A stretch of 43,462 nucleotides of DNA from Rikenella microfusus. Lineage in GTDB: Bacteria; Bacteroidota; Bacteroidia; Bacteroidales; Tenuifilaceae. Positions 8,012-16,679 of the stretch are shown piece after piece. The notes beneath the pieces are model-generated. The model made no database searches. It saw only the letters and a list, made by a program, of their open reading frames with translations, and had not been told where the DNA came from. Position 1 is the stretch's first letter; the number at the start of each line of letters is the position of its first letter. The stretch lies in the NCBI GenBank assembly GCA_020722565.1, contig DYKO01000022.1:1-43462 (forward strand), in the 5' to 3' direction. Position numbers and translations under genes: made by a program.

Positions 8012-8030
8012 CAAATATATTAATATTTTG
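8012..8030 (-). promoter_or_regulatory. Candidate ArsR operator overlapping a -7 element
   Basis: AAATAT (8013-8018) and ATATTT (8023-8028) form an inverted repeat around ATTA. The minus strand reads TATATTTG (8019-8012), an exact TAnnTTTG, about 35 bases upstream of the regulator start. The AT-rich palindrome resembles typical ArsR operators in form. Confidence 0.5.
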
Positions 8031-8095
8031 TTTTGTGTAAAAATGATGATAGCGAAAAATGAAACTTTCTATCTACATTTAATGTTAATACGAAG

Positions 8096-8103
8096 TAAAT
8101 TTG
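8096..8103 (+). promoter_or_regulatory. -7 promoter element of the polyprenyl synthase gene
   Basis: TAAATTTG matches TAnnTTTG and lies 26 bases before the ATG. A second similar string (TTAATTTG) follows immediately. Confidence 0.45.
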
Positions 8104-8129
8104 ATTAATTTGCAGCATTAAACATTACC

Positions 8130-9092
8130 ATGCTAAAACATTTAAAGGAACCAGTTGCAGAGCACCTAACTAATTTTGAACATTTTTTCAGGAAAAACAT
8201 GTCGTCGGGGATTGGGCTGCTCGATGTGGTAACCAATTATATAATACGACGAAAGGGAAAGCAGCTCCGTCCCATGCTAGTATTTTTGAGTGCAGGGGCC
8301 TGTGGTACAATTACTGAGTCAACTTATGTGGCAGCCGGAATGATAGAACTTCTTCACACGGCAACCCTGGTTCACGATGATATTGTTGATGAGGCATATG
8401 AGCGCCGAGGTTTTTTCTCCATCAATGCGCTTTGGCGCTCAAAGGTGGCTGTTCTTGTTGGCGACTACATCCTATCGCGCGGATTACTCATCTCTATTGA
8501 GCACAAACGAATTGATTTGTTAAGGGTGATGAGCCAGGCTGTAAAAGAGATGAGCGAGGGCGAACTTTTACAAATAGAGCGTTCAAGAAAAATGAACGTA
8601 GATGAGGAAACTTACTACGAGATAATTCGGAAAAAAACAGCCTCACTTTTAGCAGCCTGTTGCGCCAATGGCGCAATATCAGCCAACGCTACCGAGGAAC
8701 AGCTGGATGCCCTTAATAATTTTGGTTTGAATTTGGGGTTGGCTTTTCAAATTCGCGACGATTTATTCGATTTTCAACCTTCGGGCCTAATTGGCAAACC
8801 CACCGGTAACGATATCAAGGAACATAAACTCACGCTGCCGCTCATTTATGCATTGGCGAATTCAGGTGCACAAGAGGCACGTCGCATCAGGAGGTTAATC
8901 AGCCGTGGGAAAAGGTCATATATCCCTCGAATAGTTGAATTTGCCCATGAGAGGGGAGGGATTGATTATGCCACTCAAAAAATGATGGAATTTAATGGTA
9001 AGGCCAAGGGGTATTTAGATATTTTCCCTGATTCTGAATATAAAAATTCACTTCTTCTACTTGCAGACTACATGGCAACCCGAGACAGATAG
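8130..9092 (+). CDS. Trans-polyprenyl diphosphate synthase (isoprenoid side chain of quinones)
   Basis: This 320-residue enzyme has both aspartate-rich motifs of trans-prenyltransferases: the first in LVHDDIVDEAYERRG, the second in FQIRDDLFDF. It condenses isopentenyl diphosphate with allylic diphosphates, Mg2+ being held by these motifs. Length and the GKQLRPMLVFLS region fit the long-chain (hepta/octaprenyl, IspB/HepS-like) group, which supplies the menaquinone tail. Residues small enough to set chain length cannot be judged reliably here. It reads divergently from the ArsR-type regulator and converges on dgt, with only 2 bases between the stop codons. I give no gene symbol because chain length is unknown. 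Confidence 0.92.
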   Translation: MLKHLKEPVAEHLTNFEHFFRKNMSSGIGLLDVVTNYIIRRKGKQLRPMLVFLSAGACGTITESTYVAAGMIELLHTATLVHDDIVDEAYERRGFFSINALWRSKVAVLVGDYILSRGLLISIEHKRIDLLRVMSQAVKEMSEGELLQIERSRKMNVDEETYYEIIRKKTASLLAACCANGAISANATEEQLDALNNFGLNLGLAFQIRDDLFDFQPSGLIGKPTGNDIKEHKLTLPLIYALANSGAQEARRIRRLISRGKRSYIPRIVEFAHERGGIDYATQKMMEFNGKAKGYLDIFPDSEYKNSLLLLADYMATRDR

Positions 9093-9094
9093 GT

Positions 9095-10408
9095 CTACAA
9101 TGAGGGTAGCTTAATACCTTTAAAGAGTTGATAGGTTTCAAGCGCATAGATATCGGTCATACCCGATATGTAATCGACCACCGATATAATTTTGGAGTAC
9201 CTATCGTTACTATCACAAATGTATTGTTTTGGAATAAGGCTTAACGCCTTTCGTGATAGTGGTTTGTTTGGTTCCGTAACTGCTGTGCAGAAAATATCGA
9301 GCAGCTCACCAATTATGGTAAAACCAGCTATCTCAATTTCAACCACCTTGGGGTGATTGTAAACATCGGAAACCGAAATGCTATGGACCTGCTCCATGGC
9401 TCTTGCCGGGGTCCCCTCAAGTTGTTCAATTAGTGGTTTAACAGGTACTCCTGTCATAATATCATTATAACATTTAACAAAGTTTTCCGCACATAGGTTG
9501 ATGAGTTTACTTATAGTTATGGCTCTTAGATAGGCAACCCGTTCGTTTGTATCGGTAACAGTTTTAAGGGTATCTTCAATATGTTTAAGTTTTTTTTGTG
9601 GTTCATTGTTGAAGAAGTTACGGTAAAGTTCAGTTACCATTGAGGTAGATAGAATATTTAGTTTATGCGCATCCTCAATGTCCATTATCTGATAGCAAAT
9701 ATCGTCGGCCGCCTCTACCAGATAAACCAATGGATGACGGCTGAACGTACCATCACCTTTGAAAATCAATCCGGTTTCATTTGCAATGGATTCGAAAATA
9801 TCGGTTTCTGATTTAAAGAATCCAAATTTCTTTTGCTCTGCGGTTGAGGGATAGGGGTATTTAATAATTGATGCCAAGGTGGCAAAACTAAGCCTAAAGC
9901 CACCTGTACGCCGACCTGTAAACTGATGGGTAAGCAGGCGAAACGCATTGGCGTTCCCTTCGAAACGGATAAGGTCCATTTTTTCCCAATCGTCGGTATC
10001 GTTGAGTACTCCGGGGTTGGTGCTAAAGAATTGACGGAAGGCATCCTCCCCGCTGTGGCCAAAGGGAGGGTTGCCCATGTCGTGAGCCAAACAGGCCGCT
10101 GAGATAATGGTAGGAATATCCGATGAAAAAGGGGAATCGAAAACATCGGAAGGCAATCGGTTTAAGATGCTTTTTCCCAACGAACGGCCAACACTTGATA
10201 CCTCAAGGCTGTGGGTTAACCTATTGTGAACAAAAACACTTCCCGGAAGTGGAAATACCTGCGTTTTGTTTTGTAGGCGACGAAATGGTGAAGAAAATAT
10301 CAACCTATCGTAGTCGCGCTGGAAATCGGTGCGAGTGAAATCGGTATTGATCATTTGCTTTTCCGTCCCAACTCGGTAGGGGCAGAGTAGTTTATTCCAC
10401 TTCATCAT
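9095..10408 (-). CDS. dgt: Deoxyguanosinetriphosphate triphosphohydrolase (dGTPase, HD superfamily)
   Basis: The 437-residue protein is a dGTPase-like HD hydrolase that cuts dNTPs to nucleoside plus triphosphate. The N-terminal signature runs FRRLQNKTQVFPLP, then the metal ligands in RLTHSLEV, CLAHDMGNPPFGHSGE and the later AADDICYQIMDIEDA. These supply the H...HD...D set. The family's C-terminal HD-associated region follows. Two adjacent ATG codons (10408 and 10405) can serve as start. An intrinsic terminator separates it from the upstream sensor gene, so it probably has its own promoter. Confidence 0.93.
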   Translation of the reverse strand: MMKWNKLLCPYRVGTEKQMINTDFTRTDFQRDYDRLIFSSPFRRLQNKTQVFPLPGSVFVHNRLTHSLEVSSVGRSLGKSILNRLPSDVFDSPFSSDIPTIISAACLAHDMGNPPFGHSGEDAFRQFFSTNPGVLNDTDDWEKMDLIRFEGNANAFRLLTHQFTGRRTGGFRLSFATLASIIKYPYPSTAEQKKFGFFKSETDIFESIANETGLIFKGDGTFSRHPLVYLVEAADDICYQIMDIEDAHKLNILSTSMVTELYRNFFNNEPQKKLKHIEDTLKTVTDTNERVAYLRAITISKLINLCAENFVKCYNDIMTGVPVKPLIEQLEGTPARAMEQVHSISVSDVYNHPKVVEIEIAGFTIIGELLDIFCTAVTEPNKPLSRKALSLIPKQYICDSNDRYSKIISVVDYISGMTDIYALETYQLFKGIKLPSL

Positions 10409-10413
10409 GGCTT

Positions 10414-10441
10414 AAAAAATGAAAAACCGGGTTATCCCGGT
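10414..10441 (-). terminator. Terminator of the Cache/GAF/PAS gene
   Basis: A 6-bp GC-rich stem, ACCGGG (10426-10431) and CCCGGT (10436-10441) with loop TTAT, is followed on the minus strand by TTTTT-CA-TTTTTT. It ends 5 bases after the sensor stop. Confidence 0.82.
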
Positions 10442-10445
10442 AATG

Positions 10446-13265
10446 CTATATTGTTTGATTATCGGTTAAAAGGTGACTTATGTTAAAGGCTATTTTTAGT
10501 ATCTTTATTACTTTATCTTCGTTGTTCTTAATTGGTGTGTAGGTTTCATAAAACAGGTAGTTTTTTTCGTTAATGCTAAATTTGTGGGTTTCCTTGCGAA
10601 AAACACCATTGTTAAGGTCTTCCCAAAACTGCTTGTAATTTTTTCGTTGCTCCTCGGTGAACTCCATTTGATAGGAGTGATGCTTACCAATTATTTCATC
10701 GGCAGAAATGCCTAAAAGGTCGAGGTAGGCTTGGTTTATAAAGGATACATAACCATCGGGAGTATATTCAATAACAAAGGCCGATTCGTTAATAGCCTTT
10801 TGGAGATTTTCAAGTTCGCTGATTTTGCTTTGCAAGTCGCGCTGATAACCTGCCTCGATTTCGGCTTTTTGCGAAATTGCCTCTTCCATCATTTTCGAGG
10901 CGGTAATATCGCGGGTGATACCAAAGGTCCCTATGGTTTCACCCATTGAGTTTTTGAGGGGTAGCTTAGAGGTCTCAGCCCAGGTAACCCGACCATCAGC
11001 CATAACCTCTTTTTCAACAATACCAATAATAGGAGTATCGGTTCGAATGATACGCTGTTCATCTTCGTATGCCGGACGTGCATGTTCTTCAGTAAAAAAG
11101 TCAAAGTCGGATTTACCCATTAAATCCTTCTGATGCTCCACCCCGAAGAATTTGAGTGTTGACTTGCTAACCTTAATAAACCGGCTTTTAAGGTCTTTAA
11201 AGTAAATTTTATCGGGTAGGTAGTTTAAAAGTGAGTCGAGTAACGATTTTTCCCACTCCATCAGTTTTTGGTTTTCCAGCATTTCTTCGGTGCGCTTTTC
11301 AAGCTCTTCCTTAATGGTAGCCATTTCCTCAAGATTCTGTCGCACCTCTTCCTCTTGAGCACGCATTTCCTCTGCTTGCTGTTGAGTTTTTTCAAGGAGT
11401 TCCGCAGTTCGAATGTTTGTTCGTACCGAAAGAAGGGTTTGGCTAATGCTTTGGGCTACCTTTTCAACAAATTCAATTTGATAATCCTCAAATTCAGTAA
11501 ACGAGGCAAGTTCAACAACACCAAAAATGTTTTCTTCAACTTTAAGAGGTACAATAAGAAGATTACGCGGTTTTGCCTCTCCCAACCCAGAGGATATTGT
11601 GATATAGTTTTCAGGTATCTCTTTTAGGTATATAGTTTGTTTTTCCAAAGCGCAGGTACCAACCAACCCTTCACCTTTAAGAATATGCTTTTTTAAAAAC
11701 TTTTGACGATTGTAGGCATATGCAGCAACCAGTTCGAAATAGGGCTCATCGGTATTGTCCTCGTTGTATATAAATAGCCCCCCCTGATTGGCATTCAGAA
11801 TTTGAACAAGGTTTCGAATAATGTTTGAGCTCAGAGCATCCAAATCATTATTGTTTTGTCTGAGTATATCACTAAATAGGGCAAGCCCCTCGTTAACCCA
11901 ACGCCTTTTTTCTTCCTCTTTTTTTCTTCGTTGTTCCTCTTCATGGGCAGCAAGCAGGTTGGCGTTCATCTCAATAAGAGATTTACCTAAGATATCCTCA
12001 TCGCTAAGCATTTCGAGGGGGGCATTGTAATTACCATTTCCCACCTGTTTGGCAAATTCGGTTTTAAGGTATAGACCCTGAACTGTTTTGTTTAGGTAGT
12101 TCACCATTGTTCCGATTTCATCCTCATTCTCAACGGGAACAATCATACTTTCATCAACATGTCCGTTTGAGAGTCTGGCAAGGTTTTCGGTAATTTTTGA
12201 AATTGGCTTAACAACTACTTGTGTAGTCAAGTAGGATATAAAAACAGCTAAAAGTATAATTCCAACGAGACCAATAATTAAAGTATTCCAGAAAAGGCTT
12301 CTTGCCTCGGCAATAACAGCCTCGCGTGGTGTTACCATTACAAAAGACCAGTGATTGGGGCATGAGCCAACAACGATAGGACGAAAAGTGAAATAGGATA
12401 ATTTTCTGTTAATATCGATAGCCTCAAAATCAATAGGTTCACCATTGATTACTTTTTCCTGAACACTTTTTGAAGTGAAAAGCGTTGAGTAGGCAATAAG
12501 TGCATCCTCACCAATGAGGTCCTTATCGGGATGAGCAATGTATTTGAATTTTGGTGATACTATAAATGCATAGCTTCCCTCATAGGGTTTAATATTTGAA
12601 ATAATTTTGTAGTAGTGAGTTAGAGGAATATCAACGCCTGCAAGGCCGGCAAATTCACCATTTTTAATACAGGGCGATATTACGCTGGTCATTAATATTT
12701 TTTCACCACCATCATACGAGTCAAAATAGGGTTCCTCCAAACTTTCGGTTTTACTCTTTTTAAGAATTAAGTATTCGTTTGACTCATTCTCTTTTCCCTT
12801 GATTTCAGTAACCGATTTATATGAACCGTTTTCGCGCCAAACGGTGTTTCTTATCCTGCCATTTTCACTTTTAAATGTTGAATCAATATATTTTAGTTCC
12901 CAGCTATCCCAAACTGAAATGATGTTGGGATTTTTATCAAGAATATTCTTATAAGCGTTGATATAATGCTGCATGTTAACGGGTTCGCTATTATTGAGCT
13001 TAGCGGTCATGTCCGAAGAAATTGTTCTGACAATGGCCAAATGGTTTTCTAAGGTAAGTTGTATATGGTTTGCCTCACGTTCCGCAGTTAAAGCTATGTG
13101 GTACATGGCATTTTCGTAAGATACACGAAAAAAACGATGACTGGTTATATAAAGTATGAAGATTACGATTAGAATGGTTGAGCCCACAAATAAACCTATT
13201 ACCTTATCCTTGCGTGATATTTTAGAAAGTAACTTGAAAAGGTAATCCAGCCTCTGAAGTTTCAT
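10446..13265 (-). CDS. Membrane sensor protein: Cache-HAMP-GAF-coiled coil-PAS-PAS, no output domain
   Basis: This 939-residue protein begins with a transmembrane helix (about 24-45), then a periplasmic double-Cache region (about 50-320; WDSWELKYIDSTF and GVDIPLTHYYKIIS are typical). A second helix (about 326-347) and a HAMP linker (about 347-400) follow, then a linker ending in a charged helix (EEEQRRKKEEEKRR), a GAF domain (about 465-615) and a coiled coil (about 620-665). Two PAS domains finish it (about 670-790, with YFKDLKSRFIKVSK; and 810-935). The protein stops right after the second PAS. No histidine kinase, GGDEF, EAL, methyl-accepting or HTH domain is present, and the stop is followed by a terminator, so truncation at this end is not evident. 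Signal transfer to a separate partner is inferred. Confidence 0.85.
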   Translation of the reverse strand: MKLQRLDYLFKLLSKISRKDKVIGLFVGSTILIVIFILYITSHRFFRVSYENAMYHIALTAEREANHIQLTLENHLAIVRTISSDMTAKLNNSEPVNMQHYINAYKNILDKNPNIISVWDSWELKYIDSTFKSENGRIRNTVWRENGSYKSVTEIKGKENESNEYLILKKSKTESLEEPYFDSYDGGEKILMTSVISPCIKNGEFAGLAGVDIPLTHYYKIISNIKPYEGSYAFIVSPKFKYIAHPDKDLIGEDALIAYSTLFTSKSVQEKVINGEPIDFEAIDINRKLSYFTFRPIVVGSCPNHWSFVMVTPREAVIAEARSLFWNTLIIGLVGIILLAVFISYLTTQVVVKPISKITENLARLSNGHVDESMIVPVENEDEIGTMVNYLNKTVQGLYLKTEFAKQVGNGNYNAPLEMLSDEDILGKSLIEMNANLLAAHEEEQRRKKEEEKRRWVNEGLALFSDILRQNNNDLDALSSNIIRNLVQILNANQGGLFIYNEDNTDEPYFELVAAYAYNRQKFLKKHILKGEGLVGTCALEKQTIYLKEIPENYITISSGLGEAKPRNLLIVPLKVEENIFGVVELASFTEFEDYQIEFVEKVAQSISQTLLSVRTNIRTAELLEKTQQQAEEMRAQEEEVRQNLEEMATIKEELEKRTEEMLENQKLMEWEKSLLDSLLNYLPDKIYFKDLKSRFIKVSKSTLKFFGVEHQKDLMGKSDFDFFTEEHARPAYEDEQRIIRTDTPIIGIVEKEVMADGRVTWAETSKLPLKNSMGETIGTFGITRDITASKMMEEAISQKAEIEAGYQRDLQSKISELENLQKAINESAFVIEYTPDGYVSFINQAYLDLLGISADEIIGKHHSYQMEFTEEQRKNYKQFWEDLNNGVFRKETHKFSINEKNYLFYETYTPIKNNEDKVIKILKIAFNISHLLTDNQTI

Positions 13266-13298
13266 AGTTGTTAGTTAATTTTTAAAACAAAAAACTTT

Positions 13299-14138
13299 TT
13301 AGTAAAAACTTTGGTATTTTCGGATTCGAGGATTTACGCACATTACAGGGATATCGAGTTTAGCTTCGCGTTTTGGGTCAACAAAGTAATCATACTTATC
13401 GGACATGATTAGCACCAGATCGGCTTCGATAGTTTTCCCAAATCGAAATACTTCATCTTCGAATGTTCCTTTTTTCTTAGCAGTTTTAATGCCATATACA
13501 ATGTTTACACCATCAAGCATCTTTTTGGTAAAGTAAATATTGTTGGCTAGTTGTTTCTTTTTTCCGTCATCGATTAAGAAAGGCTTAATTAGGTTTACGT
13601 TACATTTATAGTATTTAGCCAGGTAGATTATCCAGTGTACGGCTTCTTTAAACTTACGGTCATAATCCACGGGTACTACAATTTCAATGTAGTGGGAGTG
13701 GATGGGTGGTTCACTAACCACAATAAAGGGTAGTGTATCCTCCTTGAAGAATAGATTTTTCAAATATTTAGAAATACGGTGAGATTTACTCTTGTATTGG
13801 TAAGTGTGATAGGCTACAATAAGGTTTACATGGGCAGTAAGGATTAACTCTTTGATGAGTCTTTTCGGGTTTCCCTCCGAAACAAGTGTTTGAATATTCA
13901 AACCATATTTTTTACCCAGTTCTTGGGCTGCATGTTCAATTTTTTCGTTTGCTAGTTCAATTTTTCTAAAATTTACCTTGCGGTAAAACATGTCGATTAA
14001 AGGGTTCCGGGGGATAAAGTGAAGGAGCATAATTTTGTTACCGCTTGCCATAGCTAGTTGCTGGGCATGCTGGAAAGCGATTTCGGATCCGTTTGTAAAA
14101 TCCCAGGGAACCAGAATCAGGTTTTTAATATTATCCAT
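13299..14138 (-). CDS. Universal stress protein with two Usp domains
   Basis: The 279-residue protein has two tandem UspA folds: the first begins NLILVPWDFTNGSEIAF, the second EIVVPVDYDRKFKEAV (about residue 152). This doubled form is common in Bacteroidota. The G-2x-G-9x-G(S/T) ATP-binding signature is not clear in either half (the first has VAYHTYQYKSKSHR), so nucleotide binding is doubtful. It lies between the large sensor and the adenylate cyclase-HD gene, all in one orientation, with about 33- and 110-base gaps. A second tandem Usp protein is encoded at 15875-16669. Its cellular target is unknown. Confidence 0.88.
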   Translation of the reverse strand: MDNIKNLILVPWDFTNGSEIAFQHAQQLAMASGNKIMLLHFIPRNPLIDMFYRKVNFRKIELANEKIEHAAQELGKKYGLNIQTLVSEGNPKRLIKELILTAHVNLIVAYHTYQYKSKSHRISKYLKNLFFKEDTLPFIVVSEPPIHSHYIEIVVPVDYDRKFKEAVHWIIYLAKYYKCNVNLIKPFLIDDGKKKQLANNIYFTKKMLDGVNIVYGIKTAKKKGTFEDEVFRFGKTIEADLVLIMSDKYDYFVDPKREAKLDIPVMCVNPRIRKYQSFY

Positions 14139-14248
14139 AACAGGAACTTTTGTTCAGTGTATAATGTTGCTTAAGTTCAATATAACTATAAGATCAAAAT
14201 TAATTAGCACATAAATTAAGTAAAAGTATAATAAAAAAATATAAGATG

Positions 14249-15700
14249 CTACAAATATGCATTATTTTCTAATTCATCCATCCAACGCTTGATGTTTTGG
14301 AGTTGAACATCTTTGTTTACATTTCGCAAACGGCGTGCCGTTTTGGTAAAGTACTGGTGGTTCTGAATGAACTGAATTTGAAGTGCATTCCAGTCGTGCA
14401 GCGAACCTACCATGCCATGTTCATGAAGCTCCTTGTAAAGAGCATTTGATACAGGTATAAAATCGGATCTGCCAAGGTAATCGAGATCGGCATCGCATAT
14501 TATTTCCTCCAGCAGGTTCTTGGGCTGTGGGGGTAGTTTGGTTACCATAATAAGTCCCGATATCTGAGCAATTTGTTCGGCTGTATATCCATAAGATGGA
14601 AGAATCTCATGGGCCATTTTAACGCCCATTTCCTCGTGTGTTGCATAATCAATCAGGTGACCCATGTCATGAAAAAGTGCAGCGGTTCTTAGCAGTAACA
14701 TTTCTTCTCTCGAAACATTTTCCGAACGTCCAATTATCTCAACCTGTGTATAAACGTCAACAGTATGCTTTAAATTGTGATAGTACAGATTTTCTGGAAG
14801 TCCCTTTTCAAGTTTCTCCAGTACAAATTCCTCCAAGTCGCTTAATCGTACGAGTTGCAGCTCAACTATGAAATCATGATTTGGGGAAAATAGGTTCTCC
14901 CCCGAGAATTGAGGCTTAAATCCTTCTACAAAGTACATGTTAATATCGCCTTTGTTCTTTATCGGTATTTTACCCCTGAATCGACATTCAAAAAAATCGC
15001 GAACAATAAGGAAGGTGTTTTCTGATATATTAATTTTACCAGCTTCGCCGGTAGATTCCATACGGCTAGCAACGTTTACTGTGCTACCCCAGATATCGTA
15101 GGTTAACTTATTCCGGCCCACGACACCTGAAATCACGGGTCCGGTATCAATTCCAATGCGAAGCTCCCAAATCTCTTTGCCATTGTTGTGCTGTTCATTA
15201 ATTCTTTTCATACATCCCATCATTTCAACCGCTGCAGCAACAACTTCAATGGGATTAGTTAGGTTTTCCTTTGGAATTCCCCCTGCACACATGTAGGCGT
15301 CGCCAATTGTTTTAATTTTTTCGATCCCGTAACGCTCAACAATGCTATCAAATTCATAGAAGAGCTTGTCCAACTGGTCAATTAGTATATCGGCATTAAT
15401 TTCGTCGGTAATTTTTGTAAAACCCTGTATATCGGCAAACAAAACGGTAACCATTTGGAATTTTTTCGAATCAACTCGGCCCTGTGTAATGAGTTCCTTT
15501 GCAGTTTGCCGTGGTAAGACTCTTGAAAGAAGATTTTCGGTTTTTGATTTTTCTCTAAGGAGTTCTTCGGTTTTAATAAATAACTTTTCGCTAAAGTTGT
15601 GAATGCGCCTGGCATAGTAATACCTTATTGATAGAATCAACAGCAAAACCGAGGTGGCAACGGTAAAAATGATTAGCAGATATAAAACTGAAAAAGCCAT
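14249..15700 (-). CDS. Class III adenylate cyclase fused to an HD phosphohydrolase-type domain
   Basis: The 483-residue protein has one N-terminal membrane helix (about 5-27) and a linker helix with the cyclase-signalling sequence LLSRVLPRQTAKEL. The class III cyclase domain (about 80-265) follows, and a C-terminal HD domain (about 300-480). The cyclase metal aspartates are Asp90 (FADIQGFTK) and Asp134 (TIGDAYM). Substrate residues Lys128 and Asp202 (YDIWG) are the adenine-selecting pair, and Asn209/Arg213 (VNVASRME) are the transition-state pair, so cAMP synthesis is predicted. The HD part has His308/His312 (HNLKHT), His344-Asp345 (LFHDMGH) and Asp403/405/407 (CDADLD). Whether it hydrolyses a cyclic nucleotide, another substrate, or only regulates is unknown. 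Tandem Usp genes flank it on both sides. Confidence 0.88.
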   Translation of the reverse strand: MAFSVLYLLIIFTVATSVLLLILSIRYYYARRIHNFSEKLFIKTEELLREKSKTENLLSRVLPRQTAKELITQGRVDSKKFQMVTVLFADIQGFTKITDEINADILIDQLDKLFYEFDSIVERYGIEKIKTIGDAYMCAGGIPKENLTNPIEVVAAAVEMMGCMKRINEQHNNGKEIWELRIGIDTGPVISGVVGRNKLTYDIWGSTVNVASRMESTGEAGKINISENTFLIVRDFFECRFRGKIPIKNKGDINMYFVEGFKPQFSGENLFSPNHDFIVELQLVRLSDLEEFVLEKLEKGLPENLYYHNLKHTVDVYTQVEIIGRSENVSREEMLLLRTAALFHDMGHLIDYATHEEMGVKMAHEILPSYGYTAEQIAQISGLIMVTKLPPQPKNLLEEIICDADLDYLGRSDFIPVSNALYKELHEHGMVGSLHDWNALQIQFIQNHQYFTKTARRLRNVNKDVQLQNIKRWMDELENNAYL

Positions 15701-15817
15701 TCAAAGTTGGTTTAGAAATGGTTTACTAAATTAGCACAAAACTGAATCTTTTCCAACTTTTATGATATTCTTAAGCCTATATCTAAATGTTGTGGTTACA
15801 AAAACGTAAAAATTGAT

Positions 15818-15825
15818 TATTTTTG
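15818..15825 (+). promoter_or_regulatory. -7 promoter element of the second Usp gene
   Basis: TATTTTTG matches TAnnTTTG and lies about 50 bases before the ATG at 15875, within the 174-base divergent spacer shared with the cyclase gene. A TTG at 15790-15792 is somewhat far for a -33 element. Confidence 0.4.
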
Positions 15826-15874
15826 AAGATGATTTAAAAGATTTTTTTTGATTACTGACGTAAATTATTTTAAG

Positions 15875-16669
15875 ATGGGAACTAAAAAGACCATTCTGGT
15901 GCCAACTGACTTTTCGGAAGTTGCTAGGTATGCGCTCCAGCATGCCATACGGGTATCGGGTGTTGTTGGTGAGCCTGTTTGCATTTTGCACCTGGTCCCA
16001 GATGCCAGTAGTAAACAAGAGGCTGATACCAAAATGAGCAACCTAGTGGCTTTTGTTAAGGAGAAGTATGGAATAGAACCCCAAACCATTGTTAAGCAGG
16101 GTAGCTACTACACTGATATTGCCTCGACAGCCGATGAAATTAACGCTAGCATGGTGATTATGGGATCAACTACCATTAAACAGATGGATAAAAGCAAGGT
16201 ATCGTGGGTGCTAAAAGTTATAACTAGTTGCAGAGTCCCCTTTATTACTATACAGGAACCACCGGTAAATAAGCGCTATGATGATATAGTTTTTCCTGTT
16301 GACTTTACAATTCAGAACCGCGAAAAGCATGAATGGATATCGTACTTCAGCGATTATTACCTTTCGCGTTTCCATATTATTAAACCCAATACTTCCGATC
16401 CCGAGCAGATGGCTAAAATTGATATGAATTTGGCTTCGGCAAAAAAGTTTCTTGAGGATAAGGGGGCCAAGTATGTAGAATATGTAGTGCCCGGAGTAAA
16501 AAAATATGAAGAGGAGGTTTTGGAAATGGCTGTTAACATTAGGGCCGATCTGATAATTATCATGACTACTCCTACTGATAAGGATGGAAAGTATGCAGTT
16601 GACCCGGAGGAGCAGTACATACTGGCCCATGCAGGTCATATACCGGTGATGAGTATAAACCCTCGCTAA
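15875..16669 (+). CDS. Universal stress protein with two Usp domains
   Basis: Starting at the ATG at 15875 (GTKKTILVPTDFSEVAR) this is a 264-residue tandem Usp protein. An upstream TTG would only add a tail lacking homology. The first domain ends near SMVIMGSTTIKQMDKS, a partial form of the Usp nucleotide-binding loop; the second begins near DDIVFPVDFTIQNREK. The protein is similar in plan to the one at 13299-14138 and may be an ancient paralogue. It diverges from the cyclase gene and is followed after 10 bases by rdgB, suggesting cotranscription. Confidence 0.88.
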   Translation: MGTKKTILVPTDFSEVARYALQHAIRVSGVVGEPVCILHLVPDASSKQEADTKMSNLVAFVKEKYGIEPQTIVKQGSYYTDIASTADEINASMVIMGSTTIKQMDKSKVSWVLKVITSCRVPFITIQEPPVNKRYDDIVFPVDFTIQNREKHEWISYFSDYYLSRFHIIKPNTSDPEQMAKIDMNLASAKKFLEDKGAKYVEYVVPGVKKYEEEVLEMAVNIRADLIIIMTTPTDKDGKYAVDPEEQYILAHAGHIPVMSINPR

Positions 16670-16679
16670 GCATCAATTG

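Noticed and set aside
16211-16639. A 142-codon minus-strand frame
   Set aside because: It is antisense to the tandem Usp gene, which shows two clear Usp domains.
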